DNA of 64,000 bases, taken from NCBI GenBank assembly GCA_964555705.1, contig CAZKTN010000005.1, positions 44,270 through 108,269 of the forward strand, written 5' to 3'. The position numbers and the translations under genes are program-made. Of this stretch, positions 1 to 8,601 are shown in pieces. Positions within the stretch are counted from its first letter, which is position 1; each line of letters starts with the position of its first letter. This stretch comes from ZLKRG44 sp964555705. Its GTDB lineage: Bacteria; Planctomycetota; Phycisphaerae; Phycisphaerales; SM1A02. The notes under the pieces are model-generated. The model had not been told where the DNA came from. It ran no database searches and saw only the letters and a program-made list of their open reading frames with translations.

Positions 1-821
1 AAGGAGTGGCGGATCGTGTGCGGGCTGATGTCGGGATCGAGCCCCGCCATCTTGAGGTACTTGGCGACCTTCCGGCGCACCGATCGGCTCGACAGGCGCG
101 AGCCGAGCTTGTTCATGAAGAGGGGCGCGGCGGGCGCGATCGCGCCACGCTCGGCCTCCGCGACCGCGAGGTAGCGGCGCACTGCGTTGGCCGCATGCGA
201 CCCGACCGGCACCACCCGCTCCCGGCGGCCCTTGCCGCGGATGCGCAGCTGGCCCGCATCAAGGTCGATGTCCTGGCGGTTGATCGCCACGACCTCGCTC
301 ACGCGGATGCCCGTCGAGTAGAGCACCTCAAGGATCGCGCGGTCGCGCGCGCCGAGCATGTCGGAATCGCTTGGCGCGGAGAGCAGCTTGTTGATCTGGT
401 CGACGGTGATCGCCTTCGGGAGCCTGCGCGGCTGCTTGGGCGTTCGGATCAGCGTCATCGGGTTCGACGACACAAGGCCGCGCTTCTCCGCCCACTTGTG
501 GAAGCTCCGCAGTGTTGCGATCTTGCGTGCGGTCGTCGCCGCCGAGTAGTTCTGCGACGCCATGTGCGCAAGGAACCCGCGCACGAGCTCGACGTCCGTC
601 GCAAGCATCCGGCCAGTCACCGTGTCCTTCGCGGACGCATCCTTGGCCTCGAAGACCTTCGTCTCGCGGTCCATGTTGACGGTGATGCCGAGCTCCTCGG
701 CCGCGAAATCGACGAACTGGCGCAGGTCGAGCCCGTAGCAGCGAGACGTGTAGGGGCTGAAGTGACGCTCGTCGATCAGGTAGTTCAGGAAGCTCTGGAT
801 GATCGGAAGGGTGTCGCTCAT
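1..821 (-). CDS. Tyrosine recombinase, XerC/XerD type (partial, C-terminus off left edge)
   Basis: Site-specific recombinase of the Xer group, which normally resolves chromosome dimers at dif. The ATG has AGGA six bases upstream. Reading runs off the left edge after 273 codons, so the nucleophilic Tyr and the last active-site His are not visible. The N-terminal core-binding domain spans about residues 5-115 and has an extra segment of roughly 28 residues (about 47-74) compared with E. coli XerC. In the catalytic domain the first Arg is in STGIRVSE (R173), the Lys is in GKGRRERVVP (K198), and the HxxR box is HTIRH (H268-R271). No attC, cassette or phage gene is adjacent, so a housekeeping Xer role is likelier than an integron or phage integrase. 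XerC and XerD cannot be told apart on this fragment. Confidence 0.9.
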   Translation of the reverse strand, partial: MSDTLPIIQSFLNYLIDERHFSPYTSRCYGLDLRQFVDFAAEELGITVNMDRETKVFEAKDASAKDTVTGRMLATDVELVRGFLAHMASQNYSAATTARKIATLRSFHKWAEKRGLVSSNPMTLIRTPKQPRRLPKAITVDQINKLLSAPSDSDMLGARDRAILEVLYSTGIRVSEVVAINRQDIDLDAGQLRIRGKGRRERVVPVGSHAANAVRRYLAVAEAERGAIAPAAPLFMNKLGSRLSSRSVRRKVAKYLKMAGLDPDISPHTIRHS

Positions 822-1048
822 ATCGGTCCTCGGTGGGAGACATCGGCGGATTGGCCCGGGTCCCTGAACCGAAGGTTCTCGGAATCCCATACTCGCAGAC
901 GTCGGCTTTGGAATCAATGGAATTCGATTCGCGGCACAAACTCTCGGTAGATCGCGAGTTGCGGCTATAAATTGCGCCACAGTGTCCAATAAAAACAAAC
1001 TTTCCAAATTGATAACTCTCGTGCGGCGAGAAATTCGGCCAATCTCGC

Positions 1049-1054
1049 TAGAAT
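1049..1054 (+). promoter_or_regulatory. -10 element (TAGAAT) for tRNA-Lys
   Basis: TAGAAT lies 24 bases before the first base of tRNA-Lys, inside a relatively AT-rich 257-base spacer (822-1078) that separates the divergent xer gene from the tRNA. No good -35 box is seen at 16-18 bases. The rest of the spacer holds A/T-rich stretches (about 961-1015) that probably contain the xer promoter, but no convincing pair of boxes could be assigned there. Confidence 0.45.
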
Positions 1055-1078
1055 CGGACCCCTTCCTCACCGCCGTCT

Positions 1079-1151
1079 GATTGCGTAGCTCAGTTGGTAG
1101 AGCAGCGGCCTTTTAAGCCGTAGGTCCTGGGTTCGAATCCCAGCGCAATCA
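1079..1151 (+). tRNA. tRNA-Lys (anticodon TTT)
   Basis: Complete cloverleaf. Acceptor arms GATTGCG (1079-1085) and CGCAATC (1144-1150) pair perfectly, with discriminator A at 1151. The D-arm is AGCTCAGTTGGTAGAGC. The anticodon stem GCGGC/GCCGT encloses the loop CTTTTAA, giving anticodon TTT for lysine. The T-arm is CTGGG-TTCGAAT-CCCAG. CCA is not encoded. The SNF2 gene starts 32 bases downstream without a visible promoter of its own, so read-through from the tRNA promoter is possible. Confidence 0.97.
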
Positions 1152-1183
1152 CTGGCCCAACCCCGCGGAGCGCTGCCGAACGG

Positions 1184-4100
1184 ATGCGAGTGGTTCACGC
1201 GAACTGGTCTGATGGCGCCCTCTGCCTGTGGGGAGAGGATGCGGACCGGGCTCGCACGTCGATGGCCGCGGTCCCGGGGAAACATCCCTTCGCGAGCGAC
1301 GCAAAGGACCTGCATGCCGCGCTCGGGCCAGCCGCTCCGCATGGCACGACGCATGGCACGATCACGGTGCTGCTGCCGCATGGCCAGCTCCATCACGCTC
1401 GGTGCACGCTGCCGTCGGCCCGCATGGCCGCACTGCTCGGGATCATCCCGCCCGACGAGGACGCGCTGACGCTCGAGCCAGTCGAGGTGCCTTGCCTGCG
1501 CGTACCTGCGGTTGAGGCGATCCCGTTCCTGCTTCGCGTGATCGACGCAGCCGAGGCGCCCGGTGCTCCGTTCGCGACAGGACACATGATGCGCTGGTGG
1601 CGCGCGCTTGCGCGTTTCGCGGTCGACCTCATCGCGGACCAGCGGGTCGTGCCGAGCGTCACCCAGCACCGAAACGGCACCTACTCGGGCTCGTGGCGCG
1701 CGTGGCTCTCCGATCCCGACACCAACACGCGGCTCGCGTCGCTGCTCTCGAGCATGCCGGCCGCCGCACGCGCGGTCGATGGCGGCGACGGACGCGCGTG
1801 GCCCGTCGTCGAGTCGTTCCTTGCCTCGACAGTCGATGCGACGGTGCGCGCATCCATCGTCGAGGAGTCCTACGCCGACGCGCTTGAGGACCGGGATCCG
1901 CTGACTGATCCCCACACGGCGTGGCTCACCGGACTGCTGCGCGCGACTGACGCGGTCGACCTCCCCTCTCGCCACGAGGTCAGCCTGATCCGTGGCGCGC
2001 GATCGTGGCTCTCGCTCCTTGACGACTCGCGGCAGTCGCGAGGATTCACGCTGAGGCTTGAGGTGCGAGAGCCCGAGCTTGACGCCAGCGACGATGGCGT
2101 GTCGGCACGGTGGACAGTTGGCTTCGGGCTCGTCGACCCCGAGGACACGAGCCATGTCGTCGATGCGGAGAGCATCTTCGCGCGGCGCGGCGGCCGCCGG
2201 CGTGGCGGAAGCGGCGCCCACGACGAGGAGCTCGCTGAGATGCTCCTCAAGGAGCTTGGCCGGGCCAGCAGGATCTGGACTGACTTGGAGGATGCGCTCG
2301 AGGACGAGGCCCCAACCGGCATCGAGCTCGACACCGCACGCGCGTACCGATTCATGCGCGACGTCCGGCCAGTGCTGCTCGAGGCTGGCATCGAGGTGGT
2401 CGTGCCATCGTGGTGGGGCGACCCGGCGAGCCGCATCGGTGCACGCCTGATCGTCGAGAGCCCGGATGGACCGATGCCGACGGGCGCGGGCGATTCCACG
2501 GCGGGCGCCGTCACTGCGGGCGTGGGCCTGCAGTCGCTCGTCGACTACAGGTGGCAGCTTGCGATCGGCGACCGCACGGTGCCGGTCGAGCTCCTGGAGA
2601 AGCTTGCCGCACGCGGCGCACCGCTGGTGCGTGTCGGCGGACAGTGGGTCGACCTGCGGCCGGAGGACCTCGAGACTGCGGTGCAGTTCCTGAAGGAGCA
2701 CCCAGGTGGCGCAATGAGCCTCCTCGAGGCGCTGCGCATGGCGCATGGACTTGATGGGCCGCCTGAGGCGCTGCCGATCCTTGGCCTCGAGGCGACGGGC
2801 TGGGTGCGCGACCTCCTGTCATCGACCGACAGCGAGCAGATCAAGCTGATCGAGCCGCCCAAGGCATTCCGCGGAACGCTGCGCCCCTACCAGCGCGTAG
2901 GCGTGTCGTGGCTCTCCTTCCTCGACCGCCACCGGCTTGGCGCGTGCCTCGCGGATGACATGGGCCTCGGCAAGACGATCCAGCTCATCGCGCTGCTGCA
3001 GCACGAGCGCGAGCGAGGCGACTCGTCCGGGCCAACGCTCCTCGTGGCGCCGATGTCGGTGCTCGGCAACTGGAAGCGCGAGCTTGAGCGTTTCGCGCCC
3101 GAACTGAAGGTGCACGTGCAGCACGGACTCGAGCGACCTGCCGGCGAGCGCTTCCTCCGCGCGGCTGAGGATGCCGACATTGTGCTCACGACCTACGCGA
3201 TCACGGTGCGCGACAAGGACGTGTTCAGCCAGGTGTCTTGGCGCCGCGTCGTGCTGGACGAGGCGCAGCACATCAAGAACCCGCCGACGAAGCAGACCAT
3301 GGCGATCCGTGCGCTCAAGGCCGAGCACCGAGTGGCGCTCACCGGCACTCCCGTCGAGAACCGCCTCGCGGAGCTGTGGTCGATCATGGAGTTCTGCTGC
3401 CCGGGCTACCTCGGCACCGGCGCCGACTTCAGGCGCCGCTTCGCGGTGCCCGTCGAGCGCAACCGCGACAAGGTCACGGGCGACAGGCTGCGCGCGCTTG
3501 TCCGGCCATTCGTGCTGCGGCGGCTGAAGGTTGACCCGAACGTCATCAGCGACCTGCCGCCGCTCGTCGAGAGCCGCCAGCATGTGCCGCTCTCCGAGGA
3601 GCAGGCCAAGCTCTACGACGTCGTCGTGAAGGACATGCTCGCGAAGGTCGACAGCGCGGAGGGCATCCGGCGGCGCGGGCTCGTGCTCAGCGCGCTCGTG
3701 AAGCTCAAGCAGGTCTGCAACCACCCCGCGCACTTCCTGCGCGAGGGCGCTGGTGCGCTTGCGCTGCCCTCACCGAAGGCCAAGGGGTCGAAGTCGGACC
3801 AGGCAGCCGGCGCAGAGCTCGCGGCGGCAAAGGCCGACCCGTCGGTGGATGACTCGATCGACGATGCGCCACTGCCGCCCGAGGCGCTCGCCACGGCACG
3901 CAGCGGAAAGACGCAGCGACTGATGGAGATGCTCGAGGAGGCGCTCGCCGCCGGCGACCGCGCACTCATCTTCACGCAGTACCGGCAGATGGGCCACCTC
4001 CTCGTGTCGATGATCCGCGCCGACCTCGACGTGGATGCGCTCTTCCTGCACGGTGGCACCCCGCAGGCCAAGCGCGACGCGCTCGTGGAGCGGTTCCAGT

Positions 4101-4450
4101 CGCAGGAGCCTGTCGCGCCGATCTTCGTGCTCAGCCTCAAGGCAGGCGGGGTCGGCCTGAACCTGACCGCCGCGAACCACGTCTTCCACTTTGACCGGTG
4201 GTGGAACCCGGCGGTCGAGAACCAGGCCACCGACCGCGCGTTCCGGATCGGGCAGACGCGCACCGTCAACGTGCACAAGTTCGTGTGCAGCGGCACGCTT
4301 GAGGAGCGCATCGACCAGATGATCGAGCAGAAGACCGAGCTCGCCTCGCAGATCATCGGTTCCGATGACGCGTGGCTCACCGAGCTCTCTACCAACCAGC
4401 TGCGCGACCTGCTCCTGCTGCGGCGTGGCGCCATGGAGGGCGACGAATGA
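1184..4450 (+). CDS. SNF2-family DNA-dependent ATPase/helicase
   Basis: Large (1088 aa) Swi2/Snf2-type ATPase, expected to translocate on double-stranded DNA and remodel DNA-protein complexes. The N-terminal ~550 residues match the bacterial SNF2-associated region (it opens with a short strand ending in LCLWGED). The motor shows Walker A GLGKT (about residue 594), the DEAQ box in VVLDEAQHIKN (about 691), ALTGTPVENRL, and a C-terminal helicase lobe with SLKAGGVGLNLT and the arginine-finger block ending DRAFRIGQTR (about 1020). A low-complexity linker (about 865-905) separates the lobes. The stop overlaps the next gene's ATG by four bases (ATGA), so it is coupled to a SWIM protein. This SNF2-SWIM pairing recurs in bacteria, but its cellular role is not established. 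Confidence 0.95.
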   Translation: MRVVHANWSDGALCLWGEDADRARTSMAAVPGKHPFASDAKDLHAALGPAAPHGTTHGTITVLLPHGQLHHARCTLPSARMAALLGIIPPDEDALTLEPVEVPCLRVPAVEAIPFLLRVIDAAEAPGAPFATGHMMRWWRALARFAVDLIADQRVVPSVTQHRNGTYSGSWRAWLSDPDTNTRLASLLSSMPAAARAVDGGDGRAWPVVESFLASTVDATVRASIVEESYADALEDRDPLTDPHTAWLTGLLRATDAVDLPSRHEVSLIRGARSWLSLLDDSRQSRGFTLRLEVREPELDASDDGVSARWTVGFGLVDPEDTSHVVDAESIFARRGGRRRGGSGAHDEELAEMLLKELGRASRIWTDLEDALEDEAPTGIELDTARAYRFMRDVRPVLLEAGIEVVVPSWWGDPASRIGARLIVESPDGPMPTGAGDSTAGAVTAGVGLQSLVDYRWQLAIGDRTVPVELLEKLAARGAPLVRVGGQWVDLRPEDLETAVQFLKEHPGGAMSLLEALRMAHGLDGPPEALPILGLEATGWVRDLLSSTDSEQIKLIEPPKAFRGTLRPYQRVGVSWLSFLDRHRLGACLADDMGLGKTIQLIALLQHERERGDSSGPTLLVAPMSVLGNWKRELERFAPELKVHVQHGLERPAGERFLRAAEDADIVLTTYAITVRDKDVFSQVSWRRVVLDEAQHIKNPPTKQTMAIRALKAEHRVALTGTPVENRLAELWSIMEFCCPGYLGTGADFRRRFAVPVERNRDKVTGDRLRALVRPFVLRRLKVDPNVISDLPPLVESRQHVPLSEEQAKLYDVVVKDMLAKVDSAEGIRRRGLVLSALVKLKQVCNHPAHFLREGAGALALPSPKAKGSKSDQAAGAELAAAKADPSVDDSIDDAPLPPEALATARSGKTQRLMEMLEEALAAGDRALIFTQYRQMGHLLVSMIRADLDVDALFLHGGTPQAKRDALVERFQSQEPVAPIFVLSLKAGGVGLNLTAANHVFHFDRWWNPAVENQATDRAFRIGQTRTVNVHKFVCSGTLEERIDQMIEQKTELASQIIGSDDAWLTELSTNQLRDLLLLRRGAMEGDE

Positions 4451-5385
4451 GCCAGTGGGCACGCGGACAGCGCGAGGACCTCCAGCGGCGTCCCGAGCAT
4501 CCTCGGCGCGTCGTCGGCGGCTACAGGCTTCGCCGCAAGACGGGAATGGAGGGGCTGCCGTGGCTCGCGCACGCGTGGCTCGACCCCATCCTGGCGTCGG
4601 CGGACTCGACGGCGAAGATCGAGGGACTGCAGTACGCGCAGGGCGGCCAGTGCGCGAGCATCGTCGTCGGTGCGGGCATGGTGGACGCGTCGGTGCAGGG
4701 CCGCGCTCCGCGACCCTACGAGACCCGGCTGGCGGTGAGCGCATGGACGCACGAGCAGTGGGATGCGGCGATCGCCGCGCTCAGCGCTGAGGCCGTGCAC
4801 TCGGCGCGCTTCCTGACTGGCGACGTGCCGCCTGCCGTCGAGCAGGTGTTCGCGAAGGTTGGCCTCGTGCTCGTGCCGAGCCGGCCAGGTGCCGCCGCCA
4901 CCGGCAAGCGCGCGTCGAGCGCAGATCCTGCATGGAGCTGCACGTGCGGGGATCCGCTCCCATGCAAGCATGTGGTGTGCGTCGCGATGCTCGTCGCCGA
5001 GCGGCTCGAGTCGGAGCCGATGCAGGTCTTCCAGATGCGCGGGCTGATGCCGGACCGGCTGCTCGAGCGCATCCAGGAGCATCGGGCACTCAGCGCGCGA
5101 GGCGAGAGCCAGGCGCACCCGCTTCCGCCATGCGCCGCAGGCGCAGACCTTGCCGCACCGCTCGAGCGGAGCCTCGCGGACTTCTGGCGCCCGGGCCGCG
5201 CGCTCGCAGATCTCGAGTCGCAGGGCATACCGCCGCACACGCCCCATGCGCTGCTGCGCCGGCTCGGCCCGAGCACGCTCGGCGGCAAGTTCCCGCTTGT
5301 GGGACTGCTCGCGTCGATCTACGACACGATGCGCGCGCGCGGCATCGCGATGCGCGACCGCGACCAGGCCGGTCCCGGGAAGTGA
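4447..5385 (+). CDS. SWIM zinc-finger protein, partner of SNF2 helicase
   Basis: 312-residue soluble protein with one SWIM zinc finger, C-x-C-x5-C-x-H, in SCTCGDPLPCKH (about residues 164-178). SWIM fingers bind DNA or protein. The start was chosen at MSQWARG because its ATG overlaps the SNF2 stop as ATGA; an in-frame upstream ATG at 4372 would lie deep in the helicase gene. Before the finger is a strand-rich region, after it an alpha-helical C-terminus. Coupling implies that the two products work as a complex. Function beyond that is unknown. Confidence 0.88.
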   Translation: MSQWARGQREDLQRRPEHPRRVVGGYRLRRKTGMEGLPWLAHAWLDPILASADSTAKIEGLQYAQGGQCASIVVGAGMVDASVQGRAPRPYETRLAVSAWTHEQWDAAIAALSAEAVHSARFLTGDVPPAVEQVFAKVGLVLVPSRPGAAATGKRASSADPAWSCTCGDPLPCKHVVCVAMLVAERLESEPMQVFQMRGLMPDRLLERIQEHRALSARGESQAHPLPPCAAGADLAAPLERSLADFWRPGRALADLESQGIPPHTPHALLRRLGPSTLGGKFPLVGLLASIYDTMRARGIAMRDRDQAGPGK

Positions 5386-5390
5386 GCGCG

Positions 5391-7166
5391 ATGGGCATCC
5401 CGACGCCCCTCCATGCGGATCCCGCGCTTGACCGGGCGCTTCAGAAGGCACAGCGGGGCGACGTGAATGGGGCCATGGCGTCAGTGCAGCTGCTCCTGCG
5501 CGTGCAGCCGGACAACACCGACGCGCTGCAGGTGCTCGGCATGCTGCTGACGAAGTCAGGACGTGCCGCTGATGCGGTGCGGCACCTCGAGCGTGCCGTC
5601 GCGGTGGACCCCAACTTCGCGACCTACCGCAACAACCTGGGCAATGCGCTGATGGAGGTGCGAAGGGCAGAGGATGCCGTGGCGCAGTTCCGCGCCGCGA
5701 TCGCGCTCGACCGCAACTACTGGCGGTCGTGGCAGGGACTCGTCTCCGCGCTCCAGAAGCTTGACCGGCCAGAGGAGGCGCTCGAGACGTGCACGCGTGC
5801 GCTCGCGATGCGGCCCGACTGGCCGGCGATGACGGCAGATGTGGCCGGCTGCCTCGAGCGTCTCGGACGGGTCGAGGAGGCGATCGACACTCTGCGCGCC
5901 GGAGTGGGCAAGGATCCCACATGCTTCCCGCTTCACGCCACGATGGTGTTCTTCATGAACTACACGGGCATCGGCCGTGAGGCGCTCGCCGATGCGCACC
6001 GGGCACTCGCACGCGCCGTGCCGCACGCGGGCCAGGCGGCACGCACCGCACCTGACCCCAACCGGCGCATCCGCCTCGGCCTCCTTTCAGGCGACCTCCG
6101 AACGCACTCAGCCGGCTACTTCGCGCTGCCGATCGCGTGGGCGAGGCCCGACAACGTCGACATCATCTGCTTCGCGACGAACCCTCCTGCCGTCGGCGAC
6201 CCGGTCGCGGCGCAGTACCGCGCGCTCAGCTCGGCATGGGTGGAGTGCGCCACGATGAGCGACGAGGGACTCGACGCCGCCATCCGCGCGCAGCACATCG
6301 ACGTGCTGCTCGACCTTGCCGGCCACACCGGCATGGGCCGGCTCAATGCGCTCGGGCACAAGCCCGCGCCAGTCATCATCAATGCGATCGGGTACCCCAA
6401 CACCACCGGACACCCGTGCGTCGACTACCGGATCGTCGACTCGATCACCGACCCGCCTGGAAGCGAGCACCTGGCGACAGAGCAGCTGATCCGCATCGAT
6501 CCCTGCTTCCTCAGCTACGTGCCGCCAAGCGAGTCGCCTGCGCCATCGATGCCTGCACCGGGCACCCCGCCCACCTTCGGGTCGTTCAACCTCACCACCA
6601 AGATCGGCGACACGACGGCGCAGCTCTGGGCCGGCGCGATGGCACGCGTGCCCGAGTCGCGGCTGCTCATCAAGTGCGGAAGGATGCGCAGTCCGACGGC
6701 GCGCGAGAACCTGCTCTCGCGGCTCGAGCGCGCCGGCATCGCGCGCGGGCGGGTCGAGATCCTTGAGCGCACACCCTTGATCGGCGATCACCTTGCGCTC
6801 TACAGCCGCGTGCATGTCGCGCTCGACCCGACGCCCTACAACGGCACCACGACCACATGCGAGGCCCTCTGGATGGGCGTGCCGGTGGTCACCATGACCG
6901 GGGACCGCCATGCGTCACGCGTGAGCACGAGCCTGCTCTCGGCGGCGGGCCTCCACGAGTGGATCGCGCCGGACGCCGAGAGCTTTGCGCGGATCGCATC
7001 AGGCCTCGTGACCGACACCGCGCGGCTGGCCGCGTTCCGCGCTGATGCGCAGCGGATGCTGCAGGCGTCGCCGCTGCTTGACGGCCACGCCTACGCGGCA
7101 CGCGTGCATGCGGCGATCCGCCAGTGCTGGCATCGGTGGTGCGCGGTGCAGTCCGCAAGAGCCTGA
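5391..7166 (+). CDS. TPR-repeat protein O-GlcNAc transferase, SPINDLY/GT41 type
   Basis: 591-residue protein with about five N-terminal tetratricopeptide repeats (residues ~10-185) and a C-terminal glycosyltransferase family 41 domain (~215-580). The GT41 signatures are LGLLSGDLRTHSAGYF (with the conserved His), LLDLAGHTGMGRLNAL, DPPGSEHL, TFGSFNLTTKI and DPTPYNGTTTTCEALWMGVP for nucleotide-sugar binding. Such enzymes transfer a sugar, classically GlcNAc, to Ser/Thr of proteins that the TPRs bind. The gene starts five bases after the SWIM gene stop and is probably in the same transcript. The donor sugar and targets cannot be read from sequence. No signal peptide is present, so it is probably cytoplasmic. 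Confidence 0.92.
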   Translation: MGIPTPLHADPALDRALQKAQRGDVNGAMASVQLLLRVQPDNTDALQVLGMLLTKSGRAADAVRHLERAVAVDPNFATYRNNLGNALMEVRRAEDAVAQFRAAIALDRNYWRSWQGLVSALQKLDRPEEALETCTRALAMRPDWPAMTADVAGCLERLGRVEEAIDTLRAGVGKDPTCFPLHATMVFFMNYTGIGREALADAHRALARAVPHAGQAARTAPDPNRRIRLGLLSGDLRTHSAGYFALPIAWARPDNVDIICFATNPPAVGDPVAAQYRALSSAWVECATMSDEGLDAAIRAQHIDVLLDLAGHTGMGRLNALGHKPAPVIINAIGYPNTTGHPCVDYRIVDSITDPPGSEHLATEQLIRIDPCFLSYVPPSESPAPSMPAPGTPPTFGSFNLTTKIGDTTAQLWAGAMARVPESRLLIKCGRMRSPTARENLLSRLERAGIARGRVEILERTPLIGDHLALYSRVHVALDPTPYNGTTTTCEALWMGVPVVTMTGDRHASRVSTSLLSAAGLHEWIAPDAESFARIASGLVTDTARLAAFRADAQRMLQASPLLDGHAYAARVHAAIRQCWHRWCAVQSARA

Positions 7167-7171
7167 GGGTC

Positions 7172-7190
7172 GCCCGCGCGCTGCGTGGGC
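7172..7190. terminator. Hairpin between convergent genes
   Basis: GCCCGCG and CGTGGGC pair over seven positions (one G-T) around a five-base loop, in the 25 bases between the convergent stops at 7166 and 7192. There is no T-run, so it would be a non-canonical bidirectional terminator or a Rho-assisted end. Confidence 0.4.
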
Positions 7191-7191
7191 C

Positions 7192-8496
7192 TCACCCGGC
7201 AACCTGGCGACCCGCGTCGCGCCGATGACGCACCCACAGCATGAGCGGGACCATCGCAATGCCAGGAAGGCCGGCCGCAACCGTGATCCAGTAGTAGCTC
7301 GCCATCCCGCTGCGCTCGGCGATGAAGCCGCTCGCGGCTGACGCGATCGCACCCCCGAGGAACATCAGCCCCGACAGCAGCGCGTACTGCGCGGCGCTGT
7401 AGCGGTGGTCGCAGAGCGACATCAGGTACGCGGTGAATGTCGCAGCGACGAGGCCGTTGCAGCCGTTCTCCACCACCACGGCGAGCGCGAAGTGAGGCAT
7501 GCTGTGCGGCACCGACGCAAGCAGCGCGTATGCGCCGTTGCTCGCGGCCTGCAGGATCCCGAACACCAGCAGGCACCGTGCGATGCCGACGCGCGCCACA
7601 ATCCATCCTCCCGCAAGCGCACCCACGATCGTCACCGCGAACCCCAGGTGCTGGCGCACGAGCGCGATCTCCTCGAGCGTGTATCCCCGCCCCTTGAGGA
7701 GCGGCGCCACCATGCGGTTGCCGGCCAGGTCAGGGAGCCGGTACAGCAGCACGAACACGACGACTGCCGGCAGCCACACGCCCCACGCGCGCGCAAAGCT
7801 GCGCAGCGGGCCCGTGAGCGCCTCGCCAAGCGTGGCAGGCGCGCCGCACGTGGCCGGTTCTGGCGCAAGGAGCGTGGCCACCATGGTGCCGCCCATCATC
7901 ACGCCCATGCCAAGGAATGCGGCCGACCATCCGGCGCGCGCTGCGATGAGGAGCATGAGCGAGCCTCCGGCCATCGACGCGATCCGGTAGCCCGCGACGT
8001 ACGCGCTCGCGCCGGGTCCGTACGCCCACTCAGGCAGCGCATCGGTGCGGTATGCGTCGATGACGATGTCGAGGCTCGCGCTGACGACACTCAGGCTGAG
8101 GCCGAACACAGCAAACGGAAGCCACGACCATCCTGAGGATCCGGCGTCGCCTGGCCCTGTCATCGCAAGCGCGACGAGCGCCGCCGCGCACGCAACCTGC
8201 AGCGCAACGAGCCATCCGCGCCGCCGGCCGAGCGCCCCAAGCAGCGGCACCGGATAGCGGTCAAGCAGAGGTGCCCAAAGGAACTTGAGCGCGTAGGGCA
8301 TGGTGACAAGCGCAAGCAGGCCGATCTGCTCGAGAGGCACCTCCGCGTCCGCAAGCCAGAACGCGATGCCGTCGGTCACCAGCATGTAGGGCAGCCCGCT
8401 CGCGAACCCCAGCGCGCTGACGGCCACCATGATGCGGCCCGCGCCGCCGCGCGCGAAGGAGTACGACCGTCGCTGGTGCGGGGCTGCGGCATCCAT
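7192..8496 (-). CDS. AmpG-like MFS transporter
   Basis: 434-residue polytopic membrane protein of the AmpG branch of the major facilitator superfamily. It shows the family's SGLPYML opening, IGLLALVTMPYALKFLWAPL with LDRYPVPLLG, and the cytoplasmic RRRGWL loop, then about 12 hydrophobic segments. AmpG proteins import anhydro-muropeptides for cell-wall recycling; whether this one does is unproven, since no amidase or AmpC system is nearby. The ATG at 8496 was preferred over 8529 and 8580 because TAGCGT lies ten bases before it, fitting the leaderless pattern seen across the window. It is convergent with the SPINDLY gene. Confidence 0.82.
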   Translation of the reverse strand: MDAAAPHQRRSYSFARGGAGRIMVAVSALGFASGLPYMLVTDGIAFWLADAEVPLEQIGLLALVTMPYALKFLWAPLLDRYPVPLLGALGRRRGWLVALQVACAAALVALAMTGPGDAGSSGWSWLPFAVFGLSLSVVSASLDIVIDAYRTDALPEWAYGPGASAYVAGYRIASMAGGSLMLLIAARAGWSAAFLGMGVMMGGTMVATLLAPEPATCGAPATLGEALTGPLRSFARAWGVWLPAVVVFVLLYRLPDLAGNRMVAPLLKGRGYTLEEIALVRQHLGFAVTIVGALAGGWIVARVGIARCLLVFGILQAASNGAYALLASVPHSMPHFALAVVVENGCNGLVAATFTAYLMSLCDHRYSAAQYALLSGLMFLGGAIASAASGFIAERSGMASYYWITVAAGLPGIAMVPLMLWVRHRRDAGRQVAG

Positions 8497-8506
8497 GCCG
8501 GGTCGG

Positions 8507-8512
8507 ACGCTA
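8507..8512 (-). promoter_or_regulatory. -10 element TAGCGT, 10 bases before AmpG-like start
   Basis: TANNNT hexamer ending ten bases upstream of the 8496 ATG. There is no Shine-Dalgarno sequence between them, so a very short or absent leader is inferred. Confidence 0.5.
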
Positions 8513-8587
8513 CCACGCGCCTGCGACATCGCGCGCCGTGAGGCCGCGCATCGACGCCGATGCGCACGGCAGCATGCCACAGACCCA

Positions 8588-8593
8588 TAGGAT
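8588..8593 (+). promoter_or_regulatory. -10 element TAGGAT, 8 bases before cysE-like start
   Basis: TAGGAT is followed by eight bases and the ATG at 8602. It faces away from the AmpG-like -10 (8507-8512), so both divergent promoters fit within about 100 bases. Confidence 0.55.
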
Positions 8594-8601
8594 GCGCCGC
8601 G

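Noticed and set aside
1..821. Integron or phage integrase
   Set aside because: Sequence fits Xer recombinases, and there are no attC sites, cassettes or phage genes next to it.
1067..2746. Long minus-strand reading frame opposite the tRNA and SNF2 gene
   Set aside because: Its end translates the complement of tRNA-Lys, and the rest mirrors the SNF2 gene. Such frames are expected in GC-rich DNA.
1184..4450. SNF2 helicase as part of an anti-phage defence island
   Set aside because: No nuclease, methyltransferase or other defence gene is adjacent; neighbours are a tRNA, a SWIM protein and a GT41 enzyme.
7192..8580. Upstream starts (8580, 8529) for the AmpG-like gene
   Set aside because: They precede the TAGCGT element, and the added residues are Arg/Cys-rich with no family support.
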